Source of the DNA: 2-01-FULL-39-10-A sp964565795 | GTDB taxonomy: Bacteria; Patescibacteriota; Microgenomatia; Levybacterales; UBA12049 | NCBI GenBank assembly: GCA_964565795.1 | Contig: CAZMGC010000016.1 | Coordinates: forward strand, 1-21,354 | Direction of reading: 5' to 3' | Length of the DNA: 21,354 bases | Shown here: in pieces, positions 1 to 7,845 of the stretch | How the letters are laid out: the number at the start of each line of letters is the position of its first letter | How positions within the stretch are numbered: position 1 is the stretch's first letter | Translations under genes and position numbers: made by a program | Notes under the pieces: generated by a model | Told to the model about the DNA's origin: nothing | What the model saw: the letters and a program-made list of their open reading frames with translations, nothing else | Database searches by the model: none

Positions 1-517
1 CCTCCCCGGCGATTCCACTTCCATTTTGAACTTCTATTGTAAATGCCTCTTTATCAAGTGGTTCTTCTGTAGGAGTAGGTGAAGCTTCTGGTATTTCAAG
101 TTTTTTCTCAGGTTCTTTCTTGAGAGCATCCGTGTTAAAGTTTTTACTAAAGTATAAAAATCCTCCAAAGGCTAAGAATCCGATAGGGACCACTATAAGA
201 ATTGTTAGGATAAGTTTCTTAAATCCAAACCTTCCTCCCCCGTCCGAGTCATCGATATTTACAGGAATTTCTTCTTTATCTTTTGTTTCGGTTTCTTCAG
301 TTTCTTCTGATTTTTCAATTACTTCTTCTGAGTTCTCGTCAGTCTCTGCAGGAGTTGTTTCTTCTTCAGGAGTATCTTTTACTTCTGAAGCTTGGGGGGT
401 CGGAATTACTTCATTGGTTGGAGTTTCATTATCTTCAGTTTCCTCAACTTCGATTGTAACCTTAGCGCTAGGAATTTCTGTTACCTTTTTAAAAGTTCTT
501 GGTTTTTTAATTGCCAT
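1..517 (-). CDS. Membrane-anchored protein with LytR C-terminal-type domain (3' end beyond window)
   Basis: Read on the minus strand from ATG at 517, this frame stays open to the window edge (172 codons seen; the C-terminus lies outside). The first ~100 residues are acidic and rich in Glu, Thr and Pro, so probably a disordered cytoplasmic tail. A single membrane segment follows at about residues 101-123 (KKLILTILIVVPIGFLAFGG), then a short Pro/Thr linker with SPTPTEEP. The visible part ends in FTIEVQNGSGIAGE, which matches the opening strand and NGSG turn of the LytR_C domain (PF13399) found on envelope proteins. The topology therefore suggests an extracytoplasmic domain. The start is supported by a promoter whose -10 box ends 6 nt upstream. 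The domain call rests on about 14 residues, so it is probable rather than certain. Confidence 0.72.
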   Translation of the reverse strand, partial: MAIKKPRTFKKVTEIPSAKVTIEVEETEDNETPTNEVIPTPQASEVKDTPEEETTPAETDENSEEVIEKSEETEETETKDKEEIPVNIDDSDGGGRFGFKKLILTILIVVPIGFLAFGGFLYFSKNFNTDALKKEPEKKLEIPEASPTPTEEPLDKEAFTIEVQNGSGIAGE

Positions 518-523
518 TAATCT

Positions 524-552
524 AGTTTAGGAAAGATTGGTTGCTAAGTCAA
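524..552 (-). promoter_or_regulatory. Promoter of the LytR_C-domain gene, leaderless type
   Basis: On the minus strand a -35 TTGACT (547-552) and a -10 TAAACT (524-529) are separated by 17 bp. Only 6 nt lie between the -10 box and the ATG at 517, so transcription should begin at or next to the start codon. Confidence 0.6.
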
Positions 553-554
553 AT

Positions 555-1535
555 TTAGCGAAGTGCTTTAAAAATTATTATTGCTGCTGAGATAAATGGA
601 ATTGAAAGAAGAGCCCCTGCTACTCCCATAAGATTTGCTCCGATAAGAATTGCAATAATTATAACAACCGGGTTTAGTCCAACAGCCTTTTGCATTATTT
701 TAGGAACTAGAAAATTATTTTCAGCCAATTGAATTCCTATATATACACCAATAACTGAAATCGCCATTACAGGAGATATGGCAAGGGCCACAATTGTAGC
801 AGGGATAGCAGCTATGATAGGTCCAAGTGTCGGTATGATCTCTAAAAATCCAGCTAGAATAGCTAAGGGAAGCGCGAAAGGTATTCCTAGAATTGTTAAA
901 GCAATCCAAGTGATTACTCCAATTGCTAGAGATAATATTACTTGGCCTCTAAGCCAGGCACCTAATTTCTCTTCTACTAAATGAATTGTTTTAGTTCCTT
1001 GCTCTTTGTATTCATCTGGAAGTGTTGACTGGATTGATCTTCCAATTCTATTTCTATCAATAAGCATGTAGAAGCTTAAAATAAAAAGCGTAATTACAGA
1101 AAAGATTCCTCCAAATACTTTGGAAGTTACAGAAAAAGCATTTTGTCCGACTGAGCTTGCAAGTGGAGAAATTACAGAATTTATTTGCTCTTTATTTACT
1201 TGAATTCCAAGTGCTTGGCTGGCGCTATCTACATATGATGGGATAGCTTTAAGAAGAGCCTGGATTTGAGAGATAAAGAATGGAAGAATCGGAATAACAA
1301 GTAAAATTATAAATGCTACAACTATTGAATATACGAAAACAATTGCCGCTATCTTGGGAATTCTGCGATTAGTAAGTTGTCTTACAATAGGATTTAATGC
1401 AGCCATGATGATATAGGAAAGAAAAACAGTAACTAAAATATTTCTAATTTCAAAAAGAAATAGAGCGAGTGCCACCAGAAGAACTGTAGCTAAAACATGG
1501 TTGTTTAGGATGTATTTGACTATAGGATTTTTCAC
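555..1535 (-). CDS. AI-2E family transporter (PerM/YdiK/TqsA-like permease)
   Basis: A 326-residue polytopic membrane protein with the pattern of the AI-2E_transport family (PF01594). Two N-terminal hydrophobic segments (about residues 12-45) are followed by another pair near 62-88, an amphipathic extramembrane region containing PSYVDSASQALG, and a C-terminal block of membrane helices from about 195 to 325 with the characteristic GFLEIIPTLGPIIAAIPA stretch. Family members export small molecules (autoinducer-2 in TqsA) or act in ion exchange; the substrate cannot be read from sequence. Length is near the family norm of 330-370. The start is GTG, chosen because TATAAT ends 7 nt upstream and no better start lies beyond it. 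It sits in tandem behind the LytR_C gene's promoter but has its own. Confidence 0.9.
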   Translation of the reverse strand: MKNPIVKYILNNHVLATVLLVALALFLFEIRNILVTVFLSYIIMAALNPIVRQLTNRRIPKIAAIVFVYSIVVAFIILLVIPILPFFISQIQALLKAIPSYVDSASQALGIQVNKEQINSVISPLASSVGQNAFSVTSKVFGGIFSVITLFILSFYMLIDRNRIGRSIQSTLPDEYKEQGTKTIHLVEEKLGAWLRGQVILSLAIGVITWIALTILGIPFALPLAILAGFLEIIPTLGPIIAAIPATIVALAISPVMAISVIGVYIGIQLAENNFLVPKIMQKAVGLNPVVIIIAILIGANLMGVAGALLSIPFISAAIIIFKALR

Positions 1536-1542
1536 TAATCTA

Positions 1543-1551
1543 ATTATAGCA
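1543..1551 (-). promoter_or_regulatory. Extended -10 promoter for the AI-2E transporter gene
   Basis: TGCTATAAT on the minus strand, with TATAAT at 1543-1548, ends 7 nt before the GTG start at 1535. No good -35 box is visible, which is common with an extended -10. It predicts a leaderless mRNA starting at GTG. Confidence 0.55.
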
Positions 1552-1559
1552 TAATTTGT

Positions 1560-1589
1560 TTGATTTTAGGTTCAAAAGAATGGTAAAAT
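1560..1589 (+). promoter_or_regulatory. Promoter of tRNA-Arg
   Basis: A -35 TTGATT (1560-1565) and a -10 TAAAAT (1584-1589), preceded by TGG in extended -10 position, are separated by 18 bp. They lie 20 bp upstream of the mature tRNA 5' end. Confidence 0.45.
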
Positions 1590-1609
1590 ATGCATAGCTA
1601 ATCGCACTT

Positions 1610-1682
1610 GGCCCCGTAGCTCAACGGATAGAGCACATCGGTTCTAACGATTAGGTTGGGGGTTCGATTCCCTCCGGGGTCG
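1610..1682 (+). tRNA. tRNA-Arg (anticodon UCU)
   Basis: A 73-nt cloverleaf can be folded by eye. The acceptor stem is GGCCCCG (1610-1616) with CGGGGTC (1675-1681), including one G-U. The D stem is GCTC/GAGC. The anticodon stem is CATCG/CGATT with an imperfect outermost pair (C1636 against T1652), and the loop GTTCTAA places TCT at 1643-1645. The T arm is GGGGG-TTCGATT-CCCTC. The discriminator base is G1682. CCA is not encoded, so the tail must be added by a nucleotidyltransferase. It reads AGA (and perhaps AGG) codons. It converges with the putative immunity gene that ends at 1688. Confidence 0.93.
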
Positions 1683-1687
1683 CAAAT

Positions 1688-2020
1688 TTAAGAATAGGAC
1701 TTAATTAAATTTTTACAAGCAATTCTTATGGATTCTTCCATATCTTCAAGATATTTTTTCATTTCATGATCATATCTTTCAAGATATTTTTCTCCAAAAT
1801 TTTTTCTAATATCTCCATCTAATGGAATATTTTCCGTATCTGAAGATACTACTTGGAATGTATTAAATAATGGGTTCCCTTCTTGGTTTACTTTATGTTT
1901 AAGTCGGTCAATAATGCGTGAGCCTTCAATTAAGTTAATTTTTCCATCCAGCATATCGTTCGCTGTATCTAAAATTTTTCTTTTATTTTCCAATTTAATA
2001 ATCGATGGAAGATCCGTCAT
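1688..2020 (-). CDS. Putative immunity protein of the Rhs toxin operon
   Basis: A 110-residue soluble, acidic, helix-rich protein whose ATG overlaps the stop of the Rhs gene (ATGA at 2017-2020), so the two are translationally coupled. Position and size are the usual ones for the cognate immunity protein of a polymorphic toxin, whose job is to bind and neutralise the C-terminal toxin inside the producing cell. No signal peptide or membrane segment is seen, which fits cytoplasmic action. The layout DMLDGKINLIEGSRIIDRL followed by SSDTENIPLDGDIR resembles small uncharacterised proteins often found beside toxin C-termini, but I cannot assign a named Imm family. The function is inferred from genomic context; the reading frame itself is clear. 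Confidence 0.75.
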   Translation of the reverse strand: MTDLPSIIKLENKRKILDTANDMLDGKINLIEGSRIIDRLKHKVNQEGNPLFNTFQVVSSDTENIPLDGDIRKNFGEKYLERYDHEMKKYLEDMEESIRIACKNLIKSYS

Positions 2021-5000
2021 TGTATGAATTTAGTTTTAAATAATTCTCTTGCTCCAGTAACAATATTTTCAACCCAATGGGTTTCAAATGCTGTACCGTC
2101 AGATGCGGTAAAGGGGGATGATGCCTTTTTAACCCAATCTGAAGCTTGTCCACCGTACTGTTGAGCAACTTTTCCTGCATCTCTGAATACTGTTCCAGAG
2201 TTTCCCCCAGCTATGGTTTTACCAGCACTACCTATTTGTTGCTGACTTGCTAAAGATTTAGCTAAATTAACTGCGCTGGTGGCACTACTAGCCACAAATC
2301 TGCCACATGTTGACAGAGCATTAGTTGCAGGAGGAATAAGCGCCTGGAATTGTTCTCCCGATGGGTCAGAGTAGATTACTGGATTGTTAAGAGAATAGGC
2401 ATAAGGATTTTGAGTTTGTGGATTATTTAAGACTCCTTCGAGTGGATCTTTTGAGATGAAGCGGCCGATTGTTGGATCGTACATTCTTGCACGCATGTAG
2501 TGCATGCTTAATGTGTCGTCATATTGTTGTTCTTGGAACTGGAATGGTGCATCGAAAACGCCTGTTGATTTAGTTACATTTCCGTATGGATCATAATCGT
2601 AGCCCTTACTTTTTCCTCCGTTTGAATCAGTTAGGAATCTAGTATTTCCAAGTCCATCTTCAAGATAATATCTTCGGAATGAGCTTCCGTCATCCCCCTG
2701 ACTTATTACTTCCGTGCCACTTCCATAGATAATTTTTTCATATGTTGGAGTTACTAGAAGTCTTGATAGTTCACCGCTATTATCATAAACCCATTTGCTG
2801 ATTGCTGTTGAGAATTCTTTTTCAAGTCTATTTCCAAAGCCATCATATCTATAGTTATGGGTATTTCCGTTAGGCATAATATACTGTATTAATTTATTAT
2901 CATAATCATATTTATATTTGTGATTTTCTAAAGATCCAGTTTGAGTTTTTAGGATTTGGTTACCGTTATTGTCGAAATAATAAGTTATGCCTGCACCTAA
3001 TCCAAGCCTATTGTCTTGATCATAGGTAAAGTCTTTGACTGCACCATTTACAGTCTCTGAAAGCCTGTTGTCAGCTTTATCAAATGTATATGAATAGGTT
3101 GAATTATTTGGATATTTAACTGATATGAGTCTTCCTAAGATGTCGTAACTGAAGTCGGTTATGTATGGAGCGGTTTGGGCATAAGTAGTTTTAACGGGAT
3201 TTGAGATAAATGCCAGGACTCGTTCTAAAAGATTTGCTTTAGCTATTACATTTACTGGAAGAGGTCCGTACAAATTATTATCATCATTTGCTTCTGTGAT
3301 TTGTTTGTCGCGATCAATCATCACATAGATAGAATGTGCGCCAGTAGAGCTCAATCTTGCCCATGTAATACTTATGTCTTGCGAGGCTCCAGGAGCAAGA
3401 TTCATAGAAATAATATTAAAGTCATTGTGGGTAGTGTTGTAATCAGGAGCTGTTGGATTATCGAAATAGAATGCTATTTTTGTCGTGGCAGCATTTGCTG
3501 TGGTATTTCCTTGGTTTTTAACAGTTGTAGTTATTGTAAAAGCAGTATTTGCTTTTGGATTTGCAGGAGTGGTCGTTACATTTGTAATTACTAGATCTAC
3601 GCCTGGTACTGGAGTTGGAGTTGGGCCACCTGGTGTAGGCGTAGGGGTTTTGGTTGGCGTAATGGTTGGGGTAACCGTTGGGGTAGGTGAAGGTGTAATG
3701 GTAGGAATTGGAGTTGGAGCAACCAATAAGCTTCCCTCTTCCGTAGCTTTTGTGATATTTCCAACAGAATCTCTTGTGTAATTATATTTTGCAAGAATGC
3801 TTCCTGATTTTGAATGTTTTATTTCAATTAATCTATTTGCCGTGTCATAAGAATAGTCAGTTTGAATTCCATTTGGATACGTTCTCTTGGCAACCCGGTC
3901 ATTCTTAAAGTATGTATAATTTGTCTTTTTTAGATTCCAATCGCTTACTTGAGTTAAGCGATGATCGTCATCATATGTGTAGGAAACGCTTTTTCCATCG
4001 GGATAAGTGATTTTTGTCATCTTATCGAAATTATCGTATTCATAGCTTATGGTTTGATTGAAAGGATTGATGGCTTTAGTAAGTCTGTCAAAATTATCAT
4101 ATGTATAGGTTGACGTGCCAATTAAATCGATCATTTTCGTAAGATTTCCTCTATCATCATATGTGTAGGAAACGCTTTTTCCATCGGGATAAGACTTTTT
4201 AGTAATCCTATTAAAAGCGTCATATGTATAAACAATAGATGCTAGATTAGGATCAGTTGTTTTAGTTGTGTTTCCATTTGCGTCATATTCCCATTTCTCT
4301 TCTTTGTTTAAGGGAGATTTAGTGTTAATTCTTCTTCCCAGCGCATCGTATTGATAAGTTATGGTGTTATTTAAGCCATTAGTATTTGAAATCATGTTTT
4401 GATATGCGTCAATACCATAAGTAGTAGTTGTATCCATAGCATCTTTAACTGATGTTAAGCTTCCAAGCGAGTTATAAGTGAAATCTGTAGAAGCATTGTT
4501 TGGAAGAACTGATTTTGAAAGCCTGTTCTCTTTATCAAAGGTATTTGTTGTAGTCCCTGCTGCAGTTTGAATTGAGGTCAGATTTCCATTTGGGTCATAA
4601 TTGTATGCCTGTACTCTTCCTTCAGCGTCTGTTTTTTTAGTAAGTCTTCCTACCGAGTCATACTCAAAGTTAGTTACGTTAAGTAAAGGGTCTTTTTCTG
4701 TAATTTTATTTCCCATACTATCTCTGGTCCAAACAGTCTTCTTGGACATAGGATCTGTTAAAGATAAGACTTCGCCAAACGAGTCATAAGTGTAACTGGT
4801 AATCCTTGATGATTCCTTTACGGAACTTAAGGTGTTGTTGCTGTTATAGGAATATGTTGTGTCTTTAGAGATTGATCCATATCTATTGTCGCTTGATTTA
4901 ATAAGATTATTTTTTGCGTCATATGTATATGTTATTTTCTTTCCATTCGGAAAAGTGACAGAAGTAAGATTTCCTTTTGTGTCATAAGTATTTGTAGTCT

Positions 5001-7104
5001 TGTTACCATTTTTATCCGTAATTGTTAATGGAGGAAGTTCTGCTCCATAAGTATATTTTGTCAAGCCATTTAATGGGTCTTTATCTTCAAGTATTCTTCC
5101 TTTTGTATCATAAGTTAGAGATGAAACACGCGCTTGAGGACCATTGTCAGTAGTTGTTATTTTTCTCGCGACTTCATCATATGTATTTATAGTAGTTAAA
5201 TTTGCAGCGTTTTTTTGAGTATCAATTTTTGCTTCCGATGTGTAGGTATTTGTTAAGACAACATTGTTATTTCTGTCGGTGATACTTATAAGTTTGAAAT
5301 TGGAGTCATATGTATATTTAGTTACGTTATTTTTTGGATCAGTAACCGAAAGTAAGTTTCCCTGACTATCATAATCATACTTAATAGTTCGACCGCTCCA
5401 ATCAGAGATCTGGGAAATTAATTCTATTCCTGAAAAATTACCATAAGTTACATTTATTTGATGTCCTTTTCCGTCAGTGATATTTGAAAGTTTAATTCCT
5501 GAGCCTGAGTAATTGTATGTAATAGAATTTCCTATTTTGTCTTTTATTTTACTGAGTCTAAAGCTTGAGTCGAAAATAAATTCTGACTGATCAGTAAGTC
5601 TTGCTGTAAAAGTTCCGTCTGAGTTTTTAACAAGAGTTGAATTGTAAGCTTGATCGTCAGGTATGTATCCAGTTGTACAACTGGTCATTGTGAACGATTC
5701 AAATCCACCCCCCTGGGAAATAAATGCAAGGGATTTTGGCTGATTTACCCCTCCGCATAATGCGAATGAGTTTGGAGCATTATCATAAAGAGTAGCCGGG
5801 AATATGCTCCATCCGCGTCCAACGCCATATTGTCCACCGGAAAATGATGAATATGCTCTTTTGAAAAATAGGCTTAAATCTCCTGACGTATCAAAAGACA
5901 TATCGGTTACCGATGTATTGTAAGATCCAAGACTTCTAAAAGCATCAGCAGTAACAGCAACAGCTTCGTACTGTTGCCCATCTTTTGTAAATGACCAGTT
6001 TATATCTTCCTTTGTAGTTGGAACTGCCTGAGCTGACGTTTTAAGTCCTGATGATTGTCCAGTAGAGTCAGTTTTATAAGTATTTGCAGTGTTAAAATCA
6101 GCTCCACCCACTAGACTTGTTGTACCGTTTACGATTGGCTTGGTCGGAGTTTTTCTTTTGGGGACATACACTGGTGTTGCAACTCTTACTGGCTCATAAT
6201 CTCTAGCAAAATTGAAATCTGACGGTACATTATTATCTCTTAGCCATTTAATTACTGAAACAATTTTTCCAAGCTGTTTTGTTTCTGCATACGCCGGAGT
6301 TTCCACCGCAAACTGATCGTAAAGAGCTGTTTGTTGGTCTGCAAACTCCTGAGCGGCTTGATTCCATTTAGGATCATTATTCGAATTAAGGGGCTCAGTT
6401 TTTATTTGCATTGTCGCATTTTCAAACACAAATGCAGAGTTAGCATCATCTTTTTTTAGAGTGATTTCTTTTGGAGTAATCCACCAGCGTGAACTACTAT
6501 TAGGTGCTGCAGCATCTGGATTTTTCTGAACATACATATCAAAAAATGATTTATAACCAGGAACCGATGAGGTGAGTACGCTACCATCTTCGTTGTAGCC
6601 ATGAACATAAGATTTCATTTTATTATCAGCATCAAATAGTACTTTTCCAAATCTGGTATTTTCTATTCCACCGTAATAAAGAACTTTAAGATTTGGACCC
6701 GTCGGGTCTGCGGGGTCGTTCTCCATGCTTACTGCAGGAATAGTATTTTTGAAAATAACAGCTTTAATTGCTACGGCCATATCATCCCTATTAAATTTAG
6801 GTGCTACTGTATTTTTCTTTCCGACAAAAACAATCCTATCTAAATTCGCATCATAATAGGCACCTGTTATATCAGACATGTCAGCTAGAAACTTCGCCGC
6901 CTGATCTAGCGCTACTCCTCCGACTCTTGCTTTGGTATTTTTTTGAGAAGGAGCTTGAGCCGGTGAGCTTCCTTGCGAACATGAGTCAGCTGCTAAAGCA
7001 GGCCTAGGACTTAAGGTAGTCTGGAAGTATGGAGAATAAAATCCTGTAATGACAATAATTGAAAATATTACTACTGATATTTTTTTAATAATTTTTTTTA
7101 TCAT
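2017..7104 (-). CDS. Secreted Rhs/YD-repeat polymorphic toxin-like protein with internal CARDB domain
   Basis: A 1695-residue protein. Residues about 1-39 form a signal peptide or anchor (KKISVVIFSIIVITGF, then PALA). An N-terminal region of unknown fold follows, then a DUF6531-like entry segment near 390-440 (FDTSGDLSLFFKRAYSSFSG, VGRGWS). YD repeats run from about 530 to 1120. A Pro/Thr linker (about 1128-1168) leads into a CARDB-like beta-sandwich (about 1169-1285, VDLVITNVTTTPANP, DDNNLYGPLPVNV). YD repeats resume, then the Rhs-associated core (about 1480-1580) with YDPYGN, MHYMRARMYDPTIGRFISKD and NPYAYSLNNP. The unique C-terminal ~110 residues contain YGGQASDWVK and DGTAFETHWVEN and should be the variable toxin tip; its activity is not recognised. 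Rhs shells are known to enclose such a tip. The gene is coupled to its upstream and downstream neighbours by ATGA overlaps. Confidence 0.9.
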   Translation of the reverse strand: MIKKIIKKISVVIFSIIVITGFYSPYFQTTLSPRPALAADSCSQGSSPAQAPSQKNTKARVGGVALDQAAKFLADMSDITGAYYDANLDRIVFVGKKNTVAPKFNRDDMAVAIKAVIFKNTIPAVSMENDPADPTGPNLKVLYYGGIENTRFGKVLFDADNKMKSYVHGYNEDGSVLTSSVPGYKSFFDMYVQKNPDAAAPNSSSRWWITPKEITLKKDDANSAFVFENATMQIKTEPLNSNNDPKWNQAAQEFADQQTALYDQFAVETPAYAETKQLGKIVSVIKWLRDNNVPSDFNFARDYEPVRVATPVYVPKRKTPTKPIVNGTTSLVGGADFNTANTYKTDSTGQSSGLKTSAQAVPTTKEDINWSFTKDGQQYEAVAVTADAFRSLGSYNTSVTDMSFDTSGDLSLFFKRAYSSFSGGQYGVGRGWSIFPATLYDNAPNSFALCGGVNQPKSLAFISQGGGFESFTMTSCTTGYIPDDQAYNSTLVKNSDGTFTARLTDQSEFIFDSSFRLSKIKDKIGNSITYNYSGSGIKLSNITDGKGHQINVTYGNFSGIELISQISDWSGRTIKYDYDSQGNLLSVTDPKNNVTKYTYDSNFKLISITDRNNNVVLTNTYTSEAKIDTQKNAANLTTINTYDEVARKITTTDNGPQARVSSLTYDTKGRILEDKDPLNGLTKYTYGAELPPLTITDKNGNKTTNTYDTKGNLTSVTFPNGKKITYTYDAKNNLIKSSDNRYGSISKDTTYSYNSNNTLSSVKESSRITSYTYDSFGEVLSLTDPMSKKTVWTRDSMGNKITEKDPLLNVTNFEYDSVGRLTKKTDAEGRVQAYNYDPNGNLTSIQTAAGTTTNTFDKENRLSKSVLPNNASTDFTYNSLGSLTSVKDAMDTTTTYGIDAYQNMISNTNGLNNTITYQYDALGRRINTKSPLNKEEKWEYDANGNTTKTTDPNLASIVYTYDAFNRITKKSYPDGKSVSYTYDDRGNLTKMIDLIGTSTYTYDNFDRLTKAINPFNQTISYEYDNFDKMTKITYPDGKSVSYTYDDDHRLTQVSDWNLKKTNYTYFKNDRVAKRTYPNGIQTDYSYDTANRLIEIKHSKSGSILAKYNYTRDSVGNITKATEEGSLLVAPTPIPTITPSPTPTVTPTITPTKTPTPTPGGPTPTPVPGVDLVITNVTTTPANPKANTAFTITTTVKNQGNTTANAATTKIAFYFDNPTAPDYNTTHNDFNIISMNLAPGASQDISITWARLSSTGAHSIYVMIDRDKQITEANDDNNLYGPLPVNVIAKANLLERVLAFISNPVKTTYAQTAPYITDFSYDILGRLISVKYPNNSTYSYTFDKADNRLSETVNGAVKDFTYDQDNRLGLGAGITYYFDNNGNQILKTQTGSLENHKYKYDYDNKLIQYIMPNGNTHNYRYDGFGNRLEKEFSTAISKWVYDNSGELSRLLVTPTYEKIIYGSGTEVISQGDDGSSFRRYYLEDGLGNTRFLTDSNGGKSKGYDYDPYGNVTKSTGVFDAPFQFQEQQYDDTLSMHYMRARMYDPTIGRFISKDPLEGVLNNPQTQNPYAYSLNNPVIYSDPSGEQFQALIPPATNALSTCGRFVASSATSAVNLAKSLASQQQIGSAGKTIAGGNSGTVFRDAGKVAQQYGGQASDWVKKASSPFTASDGTAFETHWVENIVTGARELFKTKFIQ
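3968..4007 (-). repeat. 40-bp perfect direct repeat, copy A (inside the Rhs gene)
   Basis: Identical over 40 bp to 4154-4193. It encodes YPDGKSVSYTYDD. The copies are 186 bp (62 codons) apart and in frame, matching about three YD units. Confidence 0.9.
4154..4193 (-). repeat. 40-bp perfect direct repeat, copy B (inside the Rhs gene)
   Basis: Second copy of the 40-bp sequence at 3968-4007, also identical at synonymous positions, unlike the other YD repeats of this gene, which have diverged at DNA level. Confidence 0.9.
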
Positions 7105-7685
7105 TTATTTTTTATATTGTTTATCATTTTGGGAACTTGCCTTTCGCTCTTTTTAGAATTAATTTGTTTTTTAGAAGATTTTAGAATTGTTTTTTTGTCG
7201 TTTCCAACTAGCTCCGGTTCTATAGAAATATATTTACTTGCTTCATCGTAAAAATTAAGTCTGGCATCAAAGCTAATAATAATCGACGAATCTTTTTCGA
7301 TCAATATATTTGGGACCGTGATAGTTTTTCCGTCGTCATTAAGTCCGGAGGTTCCCTGAATATTGTGAATAAAATTAATAGAAGTTCTGTCAATGCTTGT
7401 TTTAAGAGTTGTAAGAGAATATTTTTTTTCAGAAGAATTTGAAATAATATAAGTAAACCTAACAACGTCTCCACTGTTAATTTCCCCATTGTTATCATTA
7501 TCTCCATTGGGAGCGAGTGCCATCGAAGAATTTAAGGATAAATCCTTAGAGGATAAGGCTTTACTTAAGAGGTTTCTAATGTCGTCAATTACTGATGCAT
7601 TCGCCTGGGGAATTGTTTTTGCAAAGAGAATAACAAGGATTATAAGAAGAAGCAGTTTAATAAAATTAGTTTTGCTTTTTTTCAC
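7101..7685 (-). CDS. Secreted DUF11-like protein, first gene of the Rhs operon
   Basis: A 194-residue protein with a clear signal peptide (KLLLLIILVILFAKTIPQANA, residues about 10-31). The mature part contains APNGDNDNNGEINSGDVVRF and TYIISNSS, the pattern of DUF11/conserved-repeat beta-sandwich domains in bacterial surface proteins, then a Lys/Ser-rich C-terminal tail (KSSKKQINSKKSERQ). Its stop overlaps the Rhs start (7101-7104), so it is probably made together with the toxin and acts in the envelope, perhaps as a secreted partner or surface adaptor; that role is inference. The start codon is GTG; no upstream in-frame ATG is available. The family call is tentative because only one short domain is visible. 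Confidence 0.78.
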   Translation of the reverse strand: MKKSKTNFIKLLLLIILVILFAKTIPQANASVIDDIRNLLSKALSSKDLSLNSSMALAPNGDNDNNGEINSGDVVRFTYIISNSSEKKYSLTTLKTSIDRTSINFIHNIQGTSGLNDDGKTITVPNILIEKDSSIIISFDARLNFYDEASKYISIEPELVGNDKKTILKSSKKQINSKKSERQVPKMINNIKNK

Positions 7686-7728
7686 TATTGATTGGACAGT
7701 GCCCTATCTTGTGATTTACTTACTTAAT

Positions 7729-7757
7729 ACTATATCACATTAAGTCAAATTATTTAA
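7729..7757 (-). promoter_or_regulatory. Possible promoter of the Rhs operon
   Basis: TGATATAGT on the minus strand (-10 TATAGT at 7729-7734) with a weak TTAAAT at 7752-7757 and a 17-bp spacer. This would leave a leader of about 35-40 nt before the GTG at 7685, unlike the leaderless neighbours. The assignment is weak. Confidence 0.3.
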
Positions 7758-7807
7758 ATACTCAATTGTTGCTTAAGTTGCTGAGGGTTCGTAAATAATC
7801 CTATAGT

Positions 7808-7836
7808 TTGTATTCAGCTTCGTTTTTTGATATAAT
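7808..7836 (+). promoter_or_regulatory. Promoter for the 7846 membrane-protein gene
   Basis: A -35 TTGTAT (7808-7813), a 17-bp spacer and a perfect -10 TATAAT (7831-7836). The -10 ends 9 nt before the ATG, so the leader is at most about 3 nt. Confidence 0.65.
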
Positions 7837-7845
7837 CCCCTGATC

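Noticed and set aside
120..530. 136-codon plus-strand frame rich in Ser and Val
   Set aside because: It is the antisense of the acidic Glu/Thr tail of the LytR_C-domain gene, which has a promoter, a membrane span and a domain match.
3485..3781. Plus-strand frame rich in Gly and Val
   Set aside because: It is the antisense of the Pro/Thr linker of the Rhs protein; low-complexity composition keeps it open.
2017..7104. Tandem repeats as a CRISPR array or satellite
   Set aside because: The periodic pattern is the degenerate YD codon repeat of one long open frame; there are no constant repeats with variable spacers.
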